Below are positions 1 through 7,135 of a stretch of DNA of 8,124 nucleotides, one piece after another. The position numbers and the translations under genes were made by a program. Source of the stretch: Arenibacter sp963972175 (GTDB taxonomy: Bacteria > Bacteroidota > Bacteroidia > Flavobacteriales > Flavobacteriaceae); NCBI GenBank assembly GCA_963972175.1, contig CAXAVP010000199.1, positions 1 through 8,124 on the forward strand, read 5' to 3'. The notes under the pieces are model-generated. The model was not told the origin of the DNA. It did no database searches and was given only the letters and a program-made list of their open reading frames with translations. Position 1 is the stretch's first letter. Each line of letters begins with the position of its first letter.

Positions 1-249
1 GGGCATTTTTTAAAACCTATCTCCCTTGGGTGGTGGTACCTATTCCTTCTCCCTAATTTTTTGGGAAATACAGACTTCGAATACAAGTTTTATAGATGAG
101 GGTTTAATGGCCCTTAAATTTACAGCAGCCCCCGCTAGGCCCAATACCTGCCATCCCGGAGGCTCGTTTAGTGTACTAACAATCATTTTTCGTTCTGTTT
201 CTTTAGACGAATACTTTTTAAAGTCAAAGTATAATTTAAAAAAATAGTT
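1..249. other. Leader region without a confident gene
   Basis: I see no gene I can defend here. Two + strand frames enter from the left edge of the window and stop early: one ends with TGA at 97-99 (32 codons, with a WWYLFLLPNF stretch) and one with TAA at 54-56 (17 codons, ending in WVVVPIPSP). Either could be the last residues of a gene lying to the left, but they overlap in different frames and the sequence does not decide between them. A TTG-started + frame at 26-247 and a 48-codon minus-strand frame at 40-186 are also open; neither resembles a family I know. The stretch from about 200 to 249 is strongly A/T-rich, as expected of a promoter region for the gene starting at 250, but I found no good match to the Bacteroidota promoter pattern (TTTG, about 19 bases, TAnnTTTG). 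Confidence 0.5.
211..232. promoter_or_regulatory. Perfect 7-bp inverted repeat upstream of the Hsp20-like gene
   Basis: ATACTTT at 211-217 is matched by AAAGTAT at 226-232 with an 8-base spacer. It lies 17 bases before the start codon at 250, where an operator or a 5' leader hairpin would be expected. It has no G+C-rich stem and no following T tract on the + strand, so it is a poor terminator in that direction. In an A/T-rich region a 7-bp match may arise by chance, so a regulatory role is only suggested. Confidence 0.25.
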
Positions 250-669
250 ATGGAAACATTAAAGACAAGCAAAAAGAAAAACAACCACAAAAGACTACAA
301 TCCCTTCCCCCATTACGATTTAAAAAATTCCAGATGAACTTGGACCCCTCCGGGGTTCATATACTTCTATCCGCCAATTTTCTAAAAAAGAACAACCATA
401 CCCTAAGGGTACGGGACGGACAGCTACACCTAAAAATAAAACAACCCTCAACGCTATTTGGCTATGCCAACGGCAGCACGGCATTGGATGGCCCTACCAA
501 GGATATAGATTTTCAAATTAGGCTTCCAAACAAGCAGTACCGGCATATAAAGTCCGCTCGTTTTCAAAATGGATCCCTCAAAATTCACCTTGTTGACAAC
601 TATACAACGCGGGCTTCTTTACAGTACACAGAATCGGCTGCGCCCTTCCATGGGCTAGCCACATCATAA
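250..669 (+). CDS. Small Hsp20/alpha-crystallin-like protein, divergent
   Basis: This 139-residue protein is probably a small heat-shock protein, an ATP-independent holdase that binds unfolding proteins in the cytoplasm. No signal peptide or membrane segment is visible. After a basic, lysine-rich N-terminus (residues 1-27), residues 28-116 can be read as the beta-strands of an alpha-crystallin domain. The clearest match is at residues 86-114, where F-x-I-R-L-P is followed by I100, A103, N107-G108, L110, I112 and L114, close to the family pattern F-x-L-P ... I-x-A-x-x-x-N-G-V-L-x-I-x-L. The family's C-terminal I-x-I tail motif is not evident, and the N-terminal arm is short and charged, so oligomer assembly may differ from that of standard Hsp20. 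The length fits bacterial Hsp20 proteins (about 140-150). The ATG at 250 is the only sensible start; the bases before it are A-rich with no Shine-Dalgarno motif. It is 102 bp from the ABC genes and probably transcribed separately. The family call is moderate and rests on pattern only. Confidence 0.62.
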   Translation: METLKTSKKKNNHKRLQSLPPLRFKKFQMNLDPSGVHILLSANFLKKNNHTLRVRDGQLHLKIKQPSTLFGYANGSTALDGPTKDIDFQIRLPNKQYRHIKSARFQNGSLKIHLVDNYTTRASLQYTESAAPFHGLATS

Positions 670-686
670 CCGTCTTAACAATATTT

Positions 687-718
687 GCCAGGGATTCTTG
701 CCTTAGGAGTCCCATGGC
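687..718 (+). terminator. Possible hairpin between the Hsp20-like gene and the ABC operon
   Basis: GCCAGGGA at 687-694 can pair with TCCC-A-TGGC at 710-718, giving an 8-bp stem with one bulged A at 714 and a 15-base loop. A short T run (TTTT at 728-731) follows about ten bases later, inside an A/T-rich stretch. This could be a weak intrinsic terminator for the Hsp20-like gene or a structure in the leader of the ABC operon. The bulge, long loop and distance to the T run make a classical terminator uncertain. Confidence 0.3.
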
Positions 719-771
719 AGCATGGCCTTTTAATTTATTGTTTAATCAAACTAAATAGTGATGTATCGTAT

Positions 772-1701
772 ATGGATGTACAAATTGAAAAACTGACCAA
801 GACCTATGGTCCCCAAACGGCGGTAAACAACATCAGTTTTGATGTGAAGACCGGGGAGGTACTAGGTTTTCTAGGGCCCAATGGGGCAGGGAAATCCACT
901 ACCATGAAAATGATTACCGGTTTTATAGGCATAGAGCAGGGCGATATCAGGATTGGTGGTAAAAGTGTAACGGATACCCATGTTGACTTTAAACAGCATA
1001 TTGGATACCTGCCCGAGAACAACCCACTGTATTTGGATATGCCCATAATGGACTATCTGGAGTTTTGTGCCTCCCTGCAAGGGGTAGAGAAGGCCAAGAT
1101 TAACAGCCGGATCAGGGAAATGATCGGGATTTGTGGCCTGGACAGGGAAAAGCACAAAAAAATAGGGGAGCTGTCCAAAGGATACCGTCAGCGGGTGGGA
1201 CTGGCCCAAGCCATGATCCACGATCCGGAAATACTGGTGTTGGACGAGCCTACCACAGGCCTGGACCCCAATCAGATTATAGAGATCAGAAAGCTGATCC
1301 GAGACCTGGGGAAGGAAAAGACGGTGATCCTAAGTACCCATATCCTTCCGGAGGTAGAGGCTACCTGTGACCGAATCCTTATCATCAATAGGGGCAATAT
1401 TGTAGCCAACGGTACCCCGGAATCCCTTAGAAAACAGGCACAGGGCAATGAAGTGCTAAGGTTGCGGATAGAGGATGGGCATACTGGTGAAATATTGGAA
1501 TCCTTGAATGCCTTGGATACGGTAGCTGCGGCAGCGCTTATAGGCCAGGAAGAAAACCTCTTTGAGGTACAGAGCCTGGCCAATACCACCTCTAGGCGGA
1601 AAATCTTTAACCTCTGTGTAGAGAAAAAATGGGTGCTTACACAGCTAACCCCCTTAGAGACCAAACTAGAGGATATTTTTAGAAACTTAACGCTTAATTA
1701 G
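772..1701 (+). CDS. ABC transporter ATP-binding protein, GldA-like (ABC-2 type)
   Basis: This is the cytoplasmic ATPase that should power the ABC-2 permease encoded 2 bp downstream. From the ATG at 772 the protein has 309 residues. Visible motifs are Walker A GPNGAGKST (35-43), a Q-loop region reading GYLPEN (78-83) with no glutamine, signature LSKGYRQ (134-140), Walker B ILVLDEP (154-160), D-loop GLDP (163-166) and the switch histidine H190 in LSTH. Residues from about 215 onward form the C-terminal extension usual in this branch (DrrA/NosF/GldA type). The same frame stays open to a TTG at 685, adding 29 residues. I prefer 772 because the MDVQIEKLTKTYG start matches where relatives begin and because the upstream part covers a possible hairpin and is not family-like. 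It resembles GldA of the gliding machinery and other COG1131 proteins. The following GldG-family and DUF4340 genes favour the widespread GldG/DUF4340 module over true gliding GldA, which is usually encoded away from gldFG. The role is an inference. Confidence 0.93.
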   Translation: MDVQIEKLTKTYGPQTAVNNISFDVKTGEVLGFLGPNGAGKSTTMKMITGFIGIEQGDIRIGGKSVTDTHVDFKQHIGYLPENNPLYLDMPIMDYLEFCASLQGVEKAKINSRIREMIGICGLDREKHKKIGELSKGYRQRVGLAQAMIHDPEILVLDEPTTGLDPNQIIEIRKLIRDLGKEKTVILSTHILPEVEATCDRILIINRGNIVANGTPESLRKQAQGNEVLRLRIEDGHTGEILESLNALDTVAAAALIGQEENLFEVQSLANTTSRRKIFNLCVEKKWVLTQLTPLETKLEDIFRNLTLN

Positions 1702-1703
1702 AT

Positions 1704-2426
1704 ATGCATACAATTTTTACGATTGCAAAACGGGAACTGGCAACCTTTTTCGATTCGCTTATTGCCTATATTATTTTAGGCCTTTTCTTGGGGTTCAGTG
1801 GCTTTTTTACCTGGCTGTACGGCAACGATATATTTTTGGTAGGACAGGCCAACCTTAGGGTGTTTTTTAATATTGCCTCTTGGAGCCTTTTCTTCTTTAT
1901 TCCCGCCATTACCATGAAGATGTTGGCCGAAGAACGCAAGACCGGTACCTTGGAGCTGCTGCTTACCAAATCGGTATCGGACCGCCAACTTATTTTGGGC
2001 AAGTTTTTAGGGTCCATACTTTTGGTTTGCATTGCCCTCCTGGCTACCCTGCCCTATGTGCTTACCGTTGCCAGTATTGGAAATCTGGACAACGGCGGTA
2101 CCCTTTGTGGCTATTTAGGGCTCTTTTTATTGAGTATTGCCTATACGGCCATTGGCATTTTTGCCAGTAGTATCACTACCAACCAGATCGTAGCCTTTAT
2201 GACCGCTTTGTTTATTGGGCTGTTTTTCCAGATTATTTTTGGGGTGCTGGCCCAAAACTTGACCGGCAATATGGGGTACTTCTTTGACACCCTGGACCTA
2301 CAATCCCATTTTGAGTCCATTTCCAGAGGGGTCATTGACTCCAAAGACCTGGTTTATTTCCTATCCATAACCGTATTGGGACTATACCTAGGGGAATGGT
2401 CCCTTTCCAAAAGACATATTTCTTAA
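1704..2426 (+). CDS. ABC-2 type permease subunit, GldF/NosY-like
   Basis: This inner-membrane protein of 240 residues should form the channel or extraction half of the transporter, pairing with the ATPase just upstream. About six hydrophobic segments can be read, near residues 18-39, 53-73, 100-121, 134-156, 163-185 and 217-233. Between the second and third lies EERKTGTLELLLTK (76-89), the charged cytoplasmic coupling region typical of ABC-2 permeases that touches the ATPase. The length matches GldF (about 240) and the short single-domain ABC-2 permeases. The ATG at 1704 lies 2 bp after the ATPase stop, and the next gene starts 15 bp after this one, so the genes are almost certainly cotranscribed and translationally close. 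By resemblance it is the GldF-type partner of the GldG-family protein that follows. No substrate can be predicted. I leave the gene symbol empty because this looks like a paralogous module, not the gliding locus. Confidence 0.92.
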   Translation: MHTIFTIAKRELATFFDSLIAYIILGLFLGFSGFFTWLYGNDIFLVGQANLRVFFNIASWSLFFFIPAITMKMLAEERKTGTLELLLTKSVSDRQLILGKFLGSILLVCIALLATLPYVLTVASIGNLDNGGTLCGYLGLFLLSIAYTAIGIFASSITTNQIVAFMTALFIGLFFQIIFGVLAQNLTGNMGYFFDTLDLQSHFESISRGVIDSKDLVYFLSITVLGLYLGEWSLSKRHIS

Positions 2427-2441
2427 ACGTTTGTACAGACA

Positions 2442-3950
2442 ATGAAAAAAACGAACATAAGCATTCTCTTGATTATAGGAATTTTGGTATTTGCCAATCT
2501 GGTATCGGAACAATACTATTTTAGGCTAGACCTTACCGAAGATAAGCAGTATACTTTGAGCAGTGCTACCGAGGGCATTATGGCTTCCATGGAAGATCCC
2601 ATTACGGTAAAGGCCTATTTCTCCGAGAACCTTCCACCACATATAGCAAAGACCAAAAACGATTTTGAAGAATATTTAATAGAATATGCCAGGCATTCCA
2701 ATGATAACCTGGTCTATACCTTTATCAATCCCAATGAAAGTGAGGAGCAGGAACGCGAAGCCATGGAAGCGGGGATCAACCCTGTGATGATCAACGTTCG
2801 CGAGAAGGATCAGATGAAACAGCAAAAGGCTTTTCTGGGCGCCGTTCTGCAACTGGAAGATCGCAAGGAGGTTATACCCTTTGTGCAGCCGGGTGCGCCC
2901 TTGGAGTATCTGCTTTCCTCCTCCATAAAAAAGATAGCGGTTACCCATAAACCGGAGGTAGGTCTTCTGCAAGGCAATGGACAACCCTCCTTAGCGGAGT
3001 TATCACAGGTGAAATCGGCCTTGGATGTTTTGTATAATTTTAAGGCAACACAGCTAAACAATGATAGCCTGCCCATACCCAAAAGCATAAAGACCTTGGC
3101 CTTGGTACGCCCTACCGATAGCCTTAAGGAGGCCACTCTACAAAAACTGGATACCTTTCTGGAACAGGGGGGCAACCTATTTGTGGCCCTAAACAGGGTA
3201 GAGGGGGACCTTAATAGCTCCTATGGTAGTGCCGTGGGTACAGGCGTAGAAAAATGGCTGGGCGAAAAGGGATTGGAAATCCGTGATGATTTTGTTATTG
3301 ATGCCCAATGTGCCACCGTAGCGGTACAACAGCGGCAAGGGTTCTTTAATTTCACCTCCAATGTGGCCTTTCCCTATGCCCCTATCATAAGTAAATTTGC
3401 AGACCATCCAGTAACCAAAGGCCTGGAAGCCGTAGTAATGCAATTTGCCAGTACGCTGCAGTTTACGGCCAAGGATTCACTTACCACCTTCACCCCATTG
3501 GCTTTTTCCTCAGAGGCATCGGCCAGTAAACAGGCACCGCAGTTTTTCGATATTCAGAAAGAATGGACGGAAAGTGATTTTACCTCTCCGCATCAGGTAA
3601 TTGCCGGTGTTTTGGAGCAAACCCATGACAATGGCAACCGTTCCCGAATTTTTGTGGTGGCCGATGGGGACTTTCCAATCAGTGGAGGGCAGCAACCCCT
3701 ACAGGGAGACAATGTAAACCTAATGGTGAACGCCATTGATTGGTTGAGCGATGATACCGGTTTAATAGACCTTAGGACCAAGGGAATACACTATAGACCC
3801 ATAGCCAATTTGGAGGAGGGTACCAAAACCACCTTGAAATATGCAAACTTCTTAGTGCCCATTATTTTGGTGCTGGTGTACGGTATGGTACGTATGCAAT
3901 TAAATAAGAACAAGCGTAACCGTAGGATGGAAGAAAATTACGAAGGATAG
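2442..3950 (+). CDS. GldG-family ABC transporter auxiliary protein
   Basis: This 502-residue protein belongs to the GldG family (COG3225; ABC_transp_aux type). It is thought to be a permanent non-ATPase partner of ABC-2 transporters, with a large periplasmic body held at both ends in the inner membrane. An N-terminal hydrophobic segment (about residues 5-21) is followed by the family hallmark F-R-L-D-L-T-x-D-K-x-Y-T-L (27-39). Next come a region on a thioredoxin-like or Rossmann-like pattern (52-165), and a second alpha/beta part beginning VGLLQGNGQPS (173-183), where relatives commonly carry a glycine-rich GHGE-like motif. The stretch VVADGDFP (405-412) with NLMVNAIDWLSDD (426-438) is also typical of the family's end. 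A C-terminal helix spans about 467-484 and is followed by a highly basic tail that should stay in the cytoplasm. It is somewhat shorter than gliding GldG (about 560). It starts 15 bp after the permease. Function in this context is unproven; a periplasmic sugar- or lipid-binding role has been suggested for the family. Confidence 0.92.
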   Translation: MKKTNISILLIIGILVFANLVSEQYYFRLDLTEDKQYTLSSATEGIMASMEDPITVKAYFSENLPPHIAKTKNDFEEYLIEYARHSNDNLVYTFINPNESEEQEREAMEAGINPVMINVREKDQMKQQKAFLGAVLQLEDRKEVIPFVQPGAPLEYLLSSSIKKIAVTHKPEVGLLQGNGQPSLAELSQVKSALDVLYNFKATQLNNDSLPIPKSIKTLALVRPTDSLKEATLQKLDTFLEQGGNLFVALNRVEGDLNSSYGSAVGTGVEKWLGEKGLEIRDDFVIDAQCATVAVQQRQGFFNFTSNVAFPYAPIISKFADHPVTKGLEAVVMQFASTLQFTAKDSLTTFTPLAFSSEASASKQAPQFFDIQKEWTESDFTSPHQVIAGVLEQTHDNGNRSRIFVVADGDFPISGGQQPLQGDNVNLMVNAIDWLSDDTGLIDLRTKGIHYRPIANLEEGTKTTLKYANFLVPIILVLVYGMVRMQLNKNKRNRRMEENYEG

Positions 3951-3973
3951 CAACACACCCAAAACAATAAACC

Positions 3974-4942
3974 ATGAAGAAGAATACTATTTTGATGGCC
4001 GTACTGGTTATTCTGGTAGTTCTATATCTGTCTACCAATTACTTTAAAAAGAACAGTAGTGCCAGCTTTGATCCCCAAATTGTGAAATTGGATTCCTCCA
4101 AGATAGGGAAAATCACCATATACCCACCTGCCAAAGAAAAGGAAAAGCCCATTGTGCTTAGCAGGTCTTCTGGCCAATGGGAGGTGGCCCAGGGCAAGAT
4201 TGTGTCCAAGGCAGACCCTTCCAAATTGCGATCGGCATTGGGGCAGCTGTTGGATGTTGAGGCCCAACGGCTGGTGGCCAAAACAAAGGATAAGTGGCCT
4301 AACTATGAACTGGGGGATTCTTTGGCGAGAAAAGTGCTCATTGAGGAGAAAGGCGGTGGAACCACAACCGCACTGTATTTTGGAAAAACATCCTATGGGC
4401 AAGTTGCAGCCCCAGCATATGGTAGGGGAGCCCCAACCGGGTCTACCTATTTACGGCTAAATGACCAGCCCGAAACATTTGCCTTGGAAAACGGACTGCC
4501 CAATACCTTTAGTCGCCCCTTCAACAGTTGGAGGAATCCGGAATTCCTCAGGTTAGACAAGGAACAGCTCAAGGAATTGGAGTTTAACAATGCTGCCGCG
4601 GGGGAAGCCTTTGTGCTTAGGAAAGTAGATTCCCTTTGGTCCATTGCCGATACCAAAGCCGATGCCTCTAAAGTATCACAATATCTTAACTCACTGGCCA
4701 GGCAGAACAGTTCCCAGTTTGTGGATGGTTTTAGCCCAGAAGATAATCCCCTTCATACCCTTACCATTAGGGGGCAGGATATGGATGAGGTGGTAGTAAG
4801 GGCCTATGCCATGGCTGAGGAAAACAAATTTGTCCTGAATTCTTCCCAACACCCAGATGTTTTTGTGGAAAGTGATTCCGTAGGTATGTTTAAACGCTTG
4901 TTTGTGGACAGGGATTATTTTCAACCCAACAAAGATGAATAG
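3974..4942 (+). CDS. DUF4340 domain-containing periplasmic membrane protein
   Basis: This 322-residue protein has one N-terminal membrane anchor (about residues 5-22) with no clear cleavage site; the rest should lie in the periplasm. It matches the DUF4340 family, which typically follows ABC ATPase, permease and GldG-family genes, as here (23-bp gap). The fold seems to hold an internal repeat. Unit one has W69-E-V-A, then K79-A-D-P-S-K-L and a long leucine-rich helix. Unit two has W222-S-I-A, then K228-A-D-A-S-K-V and a similar helix ending before DGFSPEDNP. Between them a beta-rich stretch carries LYFGKTS (134-140). Family members are generally presumed to be structural partners of the GldG complex, but no biochemical activity is known to me. 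Start ATG 3974 is supported by the MKKNTI anchor. A 64-bp gap separates it from the next gene, the largest in the whole run. Confidence 0.88.
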   Translation: MKKNTILMAVLVILVVLYLSTNYFKKNSSASFDPQIVKLDSSKIGKITIYPPAKEKEKPIVLSRSSGQWEVAQGKIVSKADPSKLRSALGQLLDVEAQRLVAKTKDKWPNYELGDSLARKVLIEEKGGGTTTALYFGKTSYGQVAAPAYGRGAPTGSTYLRLNDQPETFALENGLPNTFSRPFNSWRNPEFLRLDKEQLKELEFNNAAAGEAFVLRKVDSLWSIADTKADASKVSQYLNSLARQNSSQFVDGFSPEDNPLHTLTIRGQDMDEVVVRAYAMAEENKFVLNSSQHPDVFVESDSVGMFKRLFVDRDYFQPNKDE

Positions 4943-5006
4943 AATATAATACCGGCCATTGGTTGGTCTAAACTTTTAACCTTTTATAAATTATAAACCA
5001 TTTTTT
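4943..5006. promoter_or_regulatory. A/T-rich gap that may carry an internal promoter
   Basis: This 64-bp gap is the longest between any two genes in the ABC run. It contains TTGG at 4963-4966 and TATAAATT at 4985-4992, 18 bases apart, a loose fit to the Bacteroidota promoter layout (TTTG, about 19 bases, TAnnTTTG), but the second box lacks the final TTTG. A near-palindrome, TTTATAAATTATAAA, spans 4983-4997. Six T residues directly precede the ATG at 5007, and no Shine-Dalgarno motif is present. I see no convincing G+C-rich terminator stem. It could start a second transcript or merely be a spacer. Confidence 0.25.
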
Positions 5007-6155
5007 ATGAAATCTAAACTACCATACTTAAAGAGCCTATTCTTTTTGTGCAGCTTTTTGTTCTTATTTAGCCAAGGGGCAAAGGCCGGAAATGGCATAA
5101 CGCTATATACCCCCTATACCCATATCTCTGTACCTCCGGGGGAATCCATTGATTATAGCGTGGAGGTTAAAAATTACGGGAATCAGAGAAAGGATGTAGC
5201 AATTGCACTGTCTGGCCTTCCCCAGGATTGGAATGCTACCTTAAAGGCCGGAGGCTATTCCATTGAGCGGATCGCTGTGCTGCCGGGCGAGAAAAAAACG
5301 GTTTCCTTAACCTTAAATGTACCCTTAAAGGTAGATAAGGGTAAATACAATATTAGGCTGGTTGCCAAGAATTACGATGTGCTGCCCATAGTGGTGAACG
5401 TATCCGAGGAGGGGACTTTTAAGACGGAGTTCAGCTCGGATCAGATTAATATGGAAGGGCACTCCAAATCCAATTTTAATTTTTCCACGAAACTAAAAAA
5501 TCACACCGGAGAAAAACAACTGTACTCTTTGTTGGCTTCGCCGCCACGGGGCTGGAATGTGGCCTTTAAACCCAATGGTAGACAGGCCACGGCAGTGGAG
5601 ATAGCGCCAGGGAAAACCACCAATATTACAGTAGAGGTAAAGCCTTCTTCCCAGGTGAAATCCGGATCTTATAAAATACCCATAAAGGCCAGTAATAAGT
5701 TTAGTACGGCCAATTTGGAACTGGAGGTGGTCATAAAAGGGTCCTATGATCTGGAACTTACCACCCCCACCGGATTATTGAGTTCCAGTATTACTTCTGG
5801 AAAAGAAAAACACCTGGAACTGTTGGTAAGGAATACAGGTTCCAGTGAATTGAGAAATATCGGCTTTAGCCACTCCAAACCCAAGGACTGGGAAATTTCC
5901 ATGGAGCCAGACACTATTCCCGTGATCAAGGCCGGAGGAGCAACAAAGGTAAAGGCTACCATTAAGGCTGCCGATAAGGCCGTTCCGGGCGACTACCTGC
6001 CCAAAATTACGGCCAAGACCCCGGAAGCCTCATCAACGGCATCTTTAAGGGTACAGGTAAAGACCCCACTGCTTTGGGGCTGGCTTGGGATTTTTATTAT
6101 TCTGGGAACCTTAGGGGCCATTTATTACCTGTTTAAAAAATACGGCAGAAGGTAA
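5007..6155 (+). CDS. Secreted, membrane-anchored protein with three NEW3-like Ig domains
   Basis: The 382-residue protein begins with a signal peptide (basic start, hydrophobic core about residues 9-22, likely cleavage after A27 in GAKA-GN). It ends with a membrane helix (about 355-376) and the basic tail FKKYGRR, so it should sit in the inner membrane with its body outside the cytoplasm. The body is three similar beta-rich repeats of about 105 residues: roughly 30-132, 136-244 and 248-352. Each has a W (W75, W183, W295) after a proline-containing turn, a glycine-rich PGEKKT, PGKTTN or AGGATK stretch, and a GKY, GSY or GDY motif near its last strands. These are features of the NEW3 Ig-like domain (COG1470). 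Such domains bind sugars or act as spacers in other proteins; here they probably serve as an envelope-facing partner of the ABC-2 transporter encoded next. The stop codon overlaps the next start by one base (TAATG), which points to translational coupling. Binding partner unknown. Confidence 0.88.
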   Translation: MKSKLPYLKSLFFLCSFLFLFSQGAKAGNGITLYTPYTHISVPPGESIDYSVEVKNYGNQRKDVAIALSGLPQDWNATLKAGGYSIERIAVLPGEKKTVSLTLNVPLKVDKGKYNIRLVAKNYDVLPIVVNVSEEGTFKTEFSSDQINMEGHSKSNFNFSTKLKNHTGEKQLYSLLASPPRGWNVAFKPNGRQATAVEIAPGKTTNITVEVKPSSQVKSGSYKIPIKASNKFSTANLELEVVIKGSYDLELTTPTGLLSSSITSGKEKHLELLVRNTGSSELRNIGFSHSKPKDWEISMEPDTIPVIKAGGATKVKATIKAADKAVPGDYLPKITAKTPEASSTASLRVQVKTPLLWGWLGIFIILGTLGAIYYLFKKYGRR

Positions 6156-7135
6156 TGGTAGTAAAGAGTATAGATATTACAGGACTTACCAAGAGGTACG
6201 GAGAGCATATAGCGGTAAACAATTTGGACCTGTCCATAGATAAGGGCGAAATTTTTGGTCTTTTGGGGCCAAACGGTGCAGGGAAATCTACCACAATACT
6301 CATGCTCCTAGGGCTAACAGAAGTAGATTCAGGAAGTGTAAAGGTGTGTGGAATAGACAGTAGCCGCTACCCTTTGGAGGTGAAAAGAAAAGTAGGATAT
6401 CTACCGGAAGATGTTGGTTTTTACAACGACTATACCGGATTACAGAATCTAATGTATGTGGCCCGCTTAAACAACATCCCGGAGGAGGAGGCCAAGAAGA
6501 GTGCCTTGGCGATATTGCAAGAGGTGGGCCTGGAAGATGTCAAGGATAATAAGGTAGCCAGCTATTCCCGAGGAATGCGTCAACGCCTTGGTCTGGCCGA
6601 TGTGCTCATTAAAAACCCTGAGGTAATTATATTGGACGAACCTACTCTGGGACTTGACCCTGAGGGGGTAAAAAAGTTTCTTCAGCTCATTGTTCGCCTA
6701 AGTAGAAAAAAAGGCATTACCGTTTTGTTCTCCTCCCATCATTTGCACCAGATTCAACAGGTATGTGATCGGGTGGGGATATTTGTAAAAGGCAAAATGC
6801 TGGCAGAAGGTAAAATTAGCAGTCTGGCAGAACAACTATTTTCCAAAAATACCTTTACCCTGGAAGGGGCTATATCCAAAGCGGTACAAGATGTAGCAGA
6901 ACCGCCACTGCCACTAAAGGAGCTGGTCCAAAAAATAAAGCAGATAAAAGGGGTGGCCCAAGTGGCAATGAACAACAATCAATTTGTCGTGGAATCCCAA
7001 AAGGACGTAGCGGTTCAACTGTCCCGATTAGTAGTACAGTCGGGTTACGGGCTTAATTTCCTAAGTAAAAAGGAATATGGTTTGGACGATATTTATTATC
7101 AATATTTTCAAGAAGGTCAAGCAGATGAAAAATAA
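6155..7135 (+). CDS. ABC transporter ATP-binding protein, NosF-like (ABC-2 type)
   Basis: This 326-residue cytoplasmic ATPase should energise the permease that follows. Motifs seen are Walker A GPNGAGKST (38-46), GYLPED (81-86) at the Q-loop with no glutamine, signature YSRGMRQ (137-143), Walker B VIILDEP (157-163), D-loop GLDP (166-169) and the switch histidine in SSHH (H195). Residues from about 225 form a C-terminal accessory part that ends near a sequence with several tyrosines (YYQYF, 314-318). It differs from the first ATPase of the window in signature (YSRGMRQ versus LSKGYRQ) and in its C-terminal half, so this is a separate paralogue and not a recent duplicate. The ATG at 6155 overlaps the stop of the NEW3 gene by one base. 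Its own stop (7133-7135) lies 8 bases past the permease start, an 11-base overlap. NEW3 protein, ATPase and permease form a recurrent triad in bacteria; substrate unknown. Confidence 0.93.
   Translation: MVVKSIDITGLTKRYGEHIAVNNLDLSIDKGEIFGLLGPNGAGKSTTILMLLGLTEVDSGSVKVCGIDSSRYPLEVKRKVGYLPEDVGFYNDYTGLQNLMYVARLNNIPEEEAKKSALAILQEVGLEDVKDNKVASYSRGMRQRLGLADVLIKNPEVIILDEPTLGLDPEGVKKFLQLIVRLSRKKGITVLFSSHHLHQIQQVCDRVGIFVKGKMLAEGKISSLAEQLFSKNTFTLEGAISKAVQDVAEPPLPLKELVQKIKQIKGVAQVAMNNNQFVVESQKDVAVQLSRLVVQSGYGLNFLSKKEYGLDDIYYQYFQEGQADEK

Noticed and set aside
26..247. 73-codon + frame beginning with TTG
   Set aside because: It has no family resemblance, an odd composition, a non-ATG start and no ribosome-binding context, and a minus-strand frame overlaps it; not enough to call a gene.
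685..771. TTG at 685 as start of the first ATPase
   Set aside because: The added 29 residues do not resemble family N-termini, whereas the ATG at 772 starts right before the usual first strand.
1272..1664. 130-codon minus-strand frame
   Set aside because: It lies opposite the first ATPase gene, whose + frame carries Walker B and the H-loop; no independent support.
772..3950. Assignment of gldA, gldF and gldG as the gliding motility genes
   Set aside because: The families fit, but the linkage to DUF4340 and the joint ATPase-permease-GldG order match the broader non-gliding module; no other gld or spr gene is in view, so symbols were not given.
6061..6155. LPXTG-type sorting signal at the end of the NEW3 protein
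   Set aside because: The helix and basic tail look similar, but no LPXTG-like motif precedes the helix; a plain membrane anchor explains it.
772..7135. Recent tandem duplication of the ABC ATPase
   Set aside because: The two ATPases share the common motifs only; signatures, C-terminal halves and neighbours differ, so they are old paralogues.
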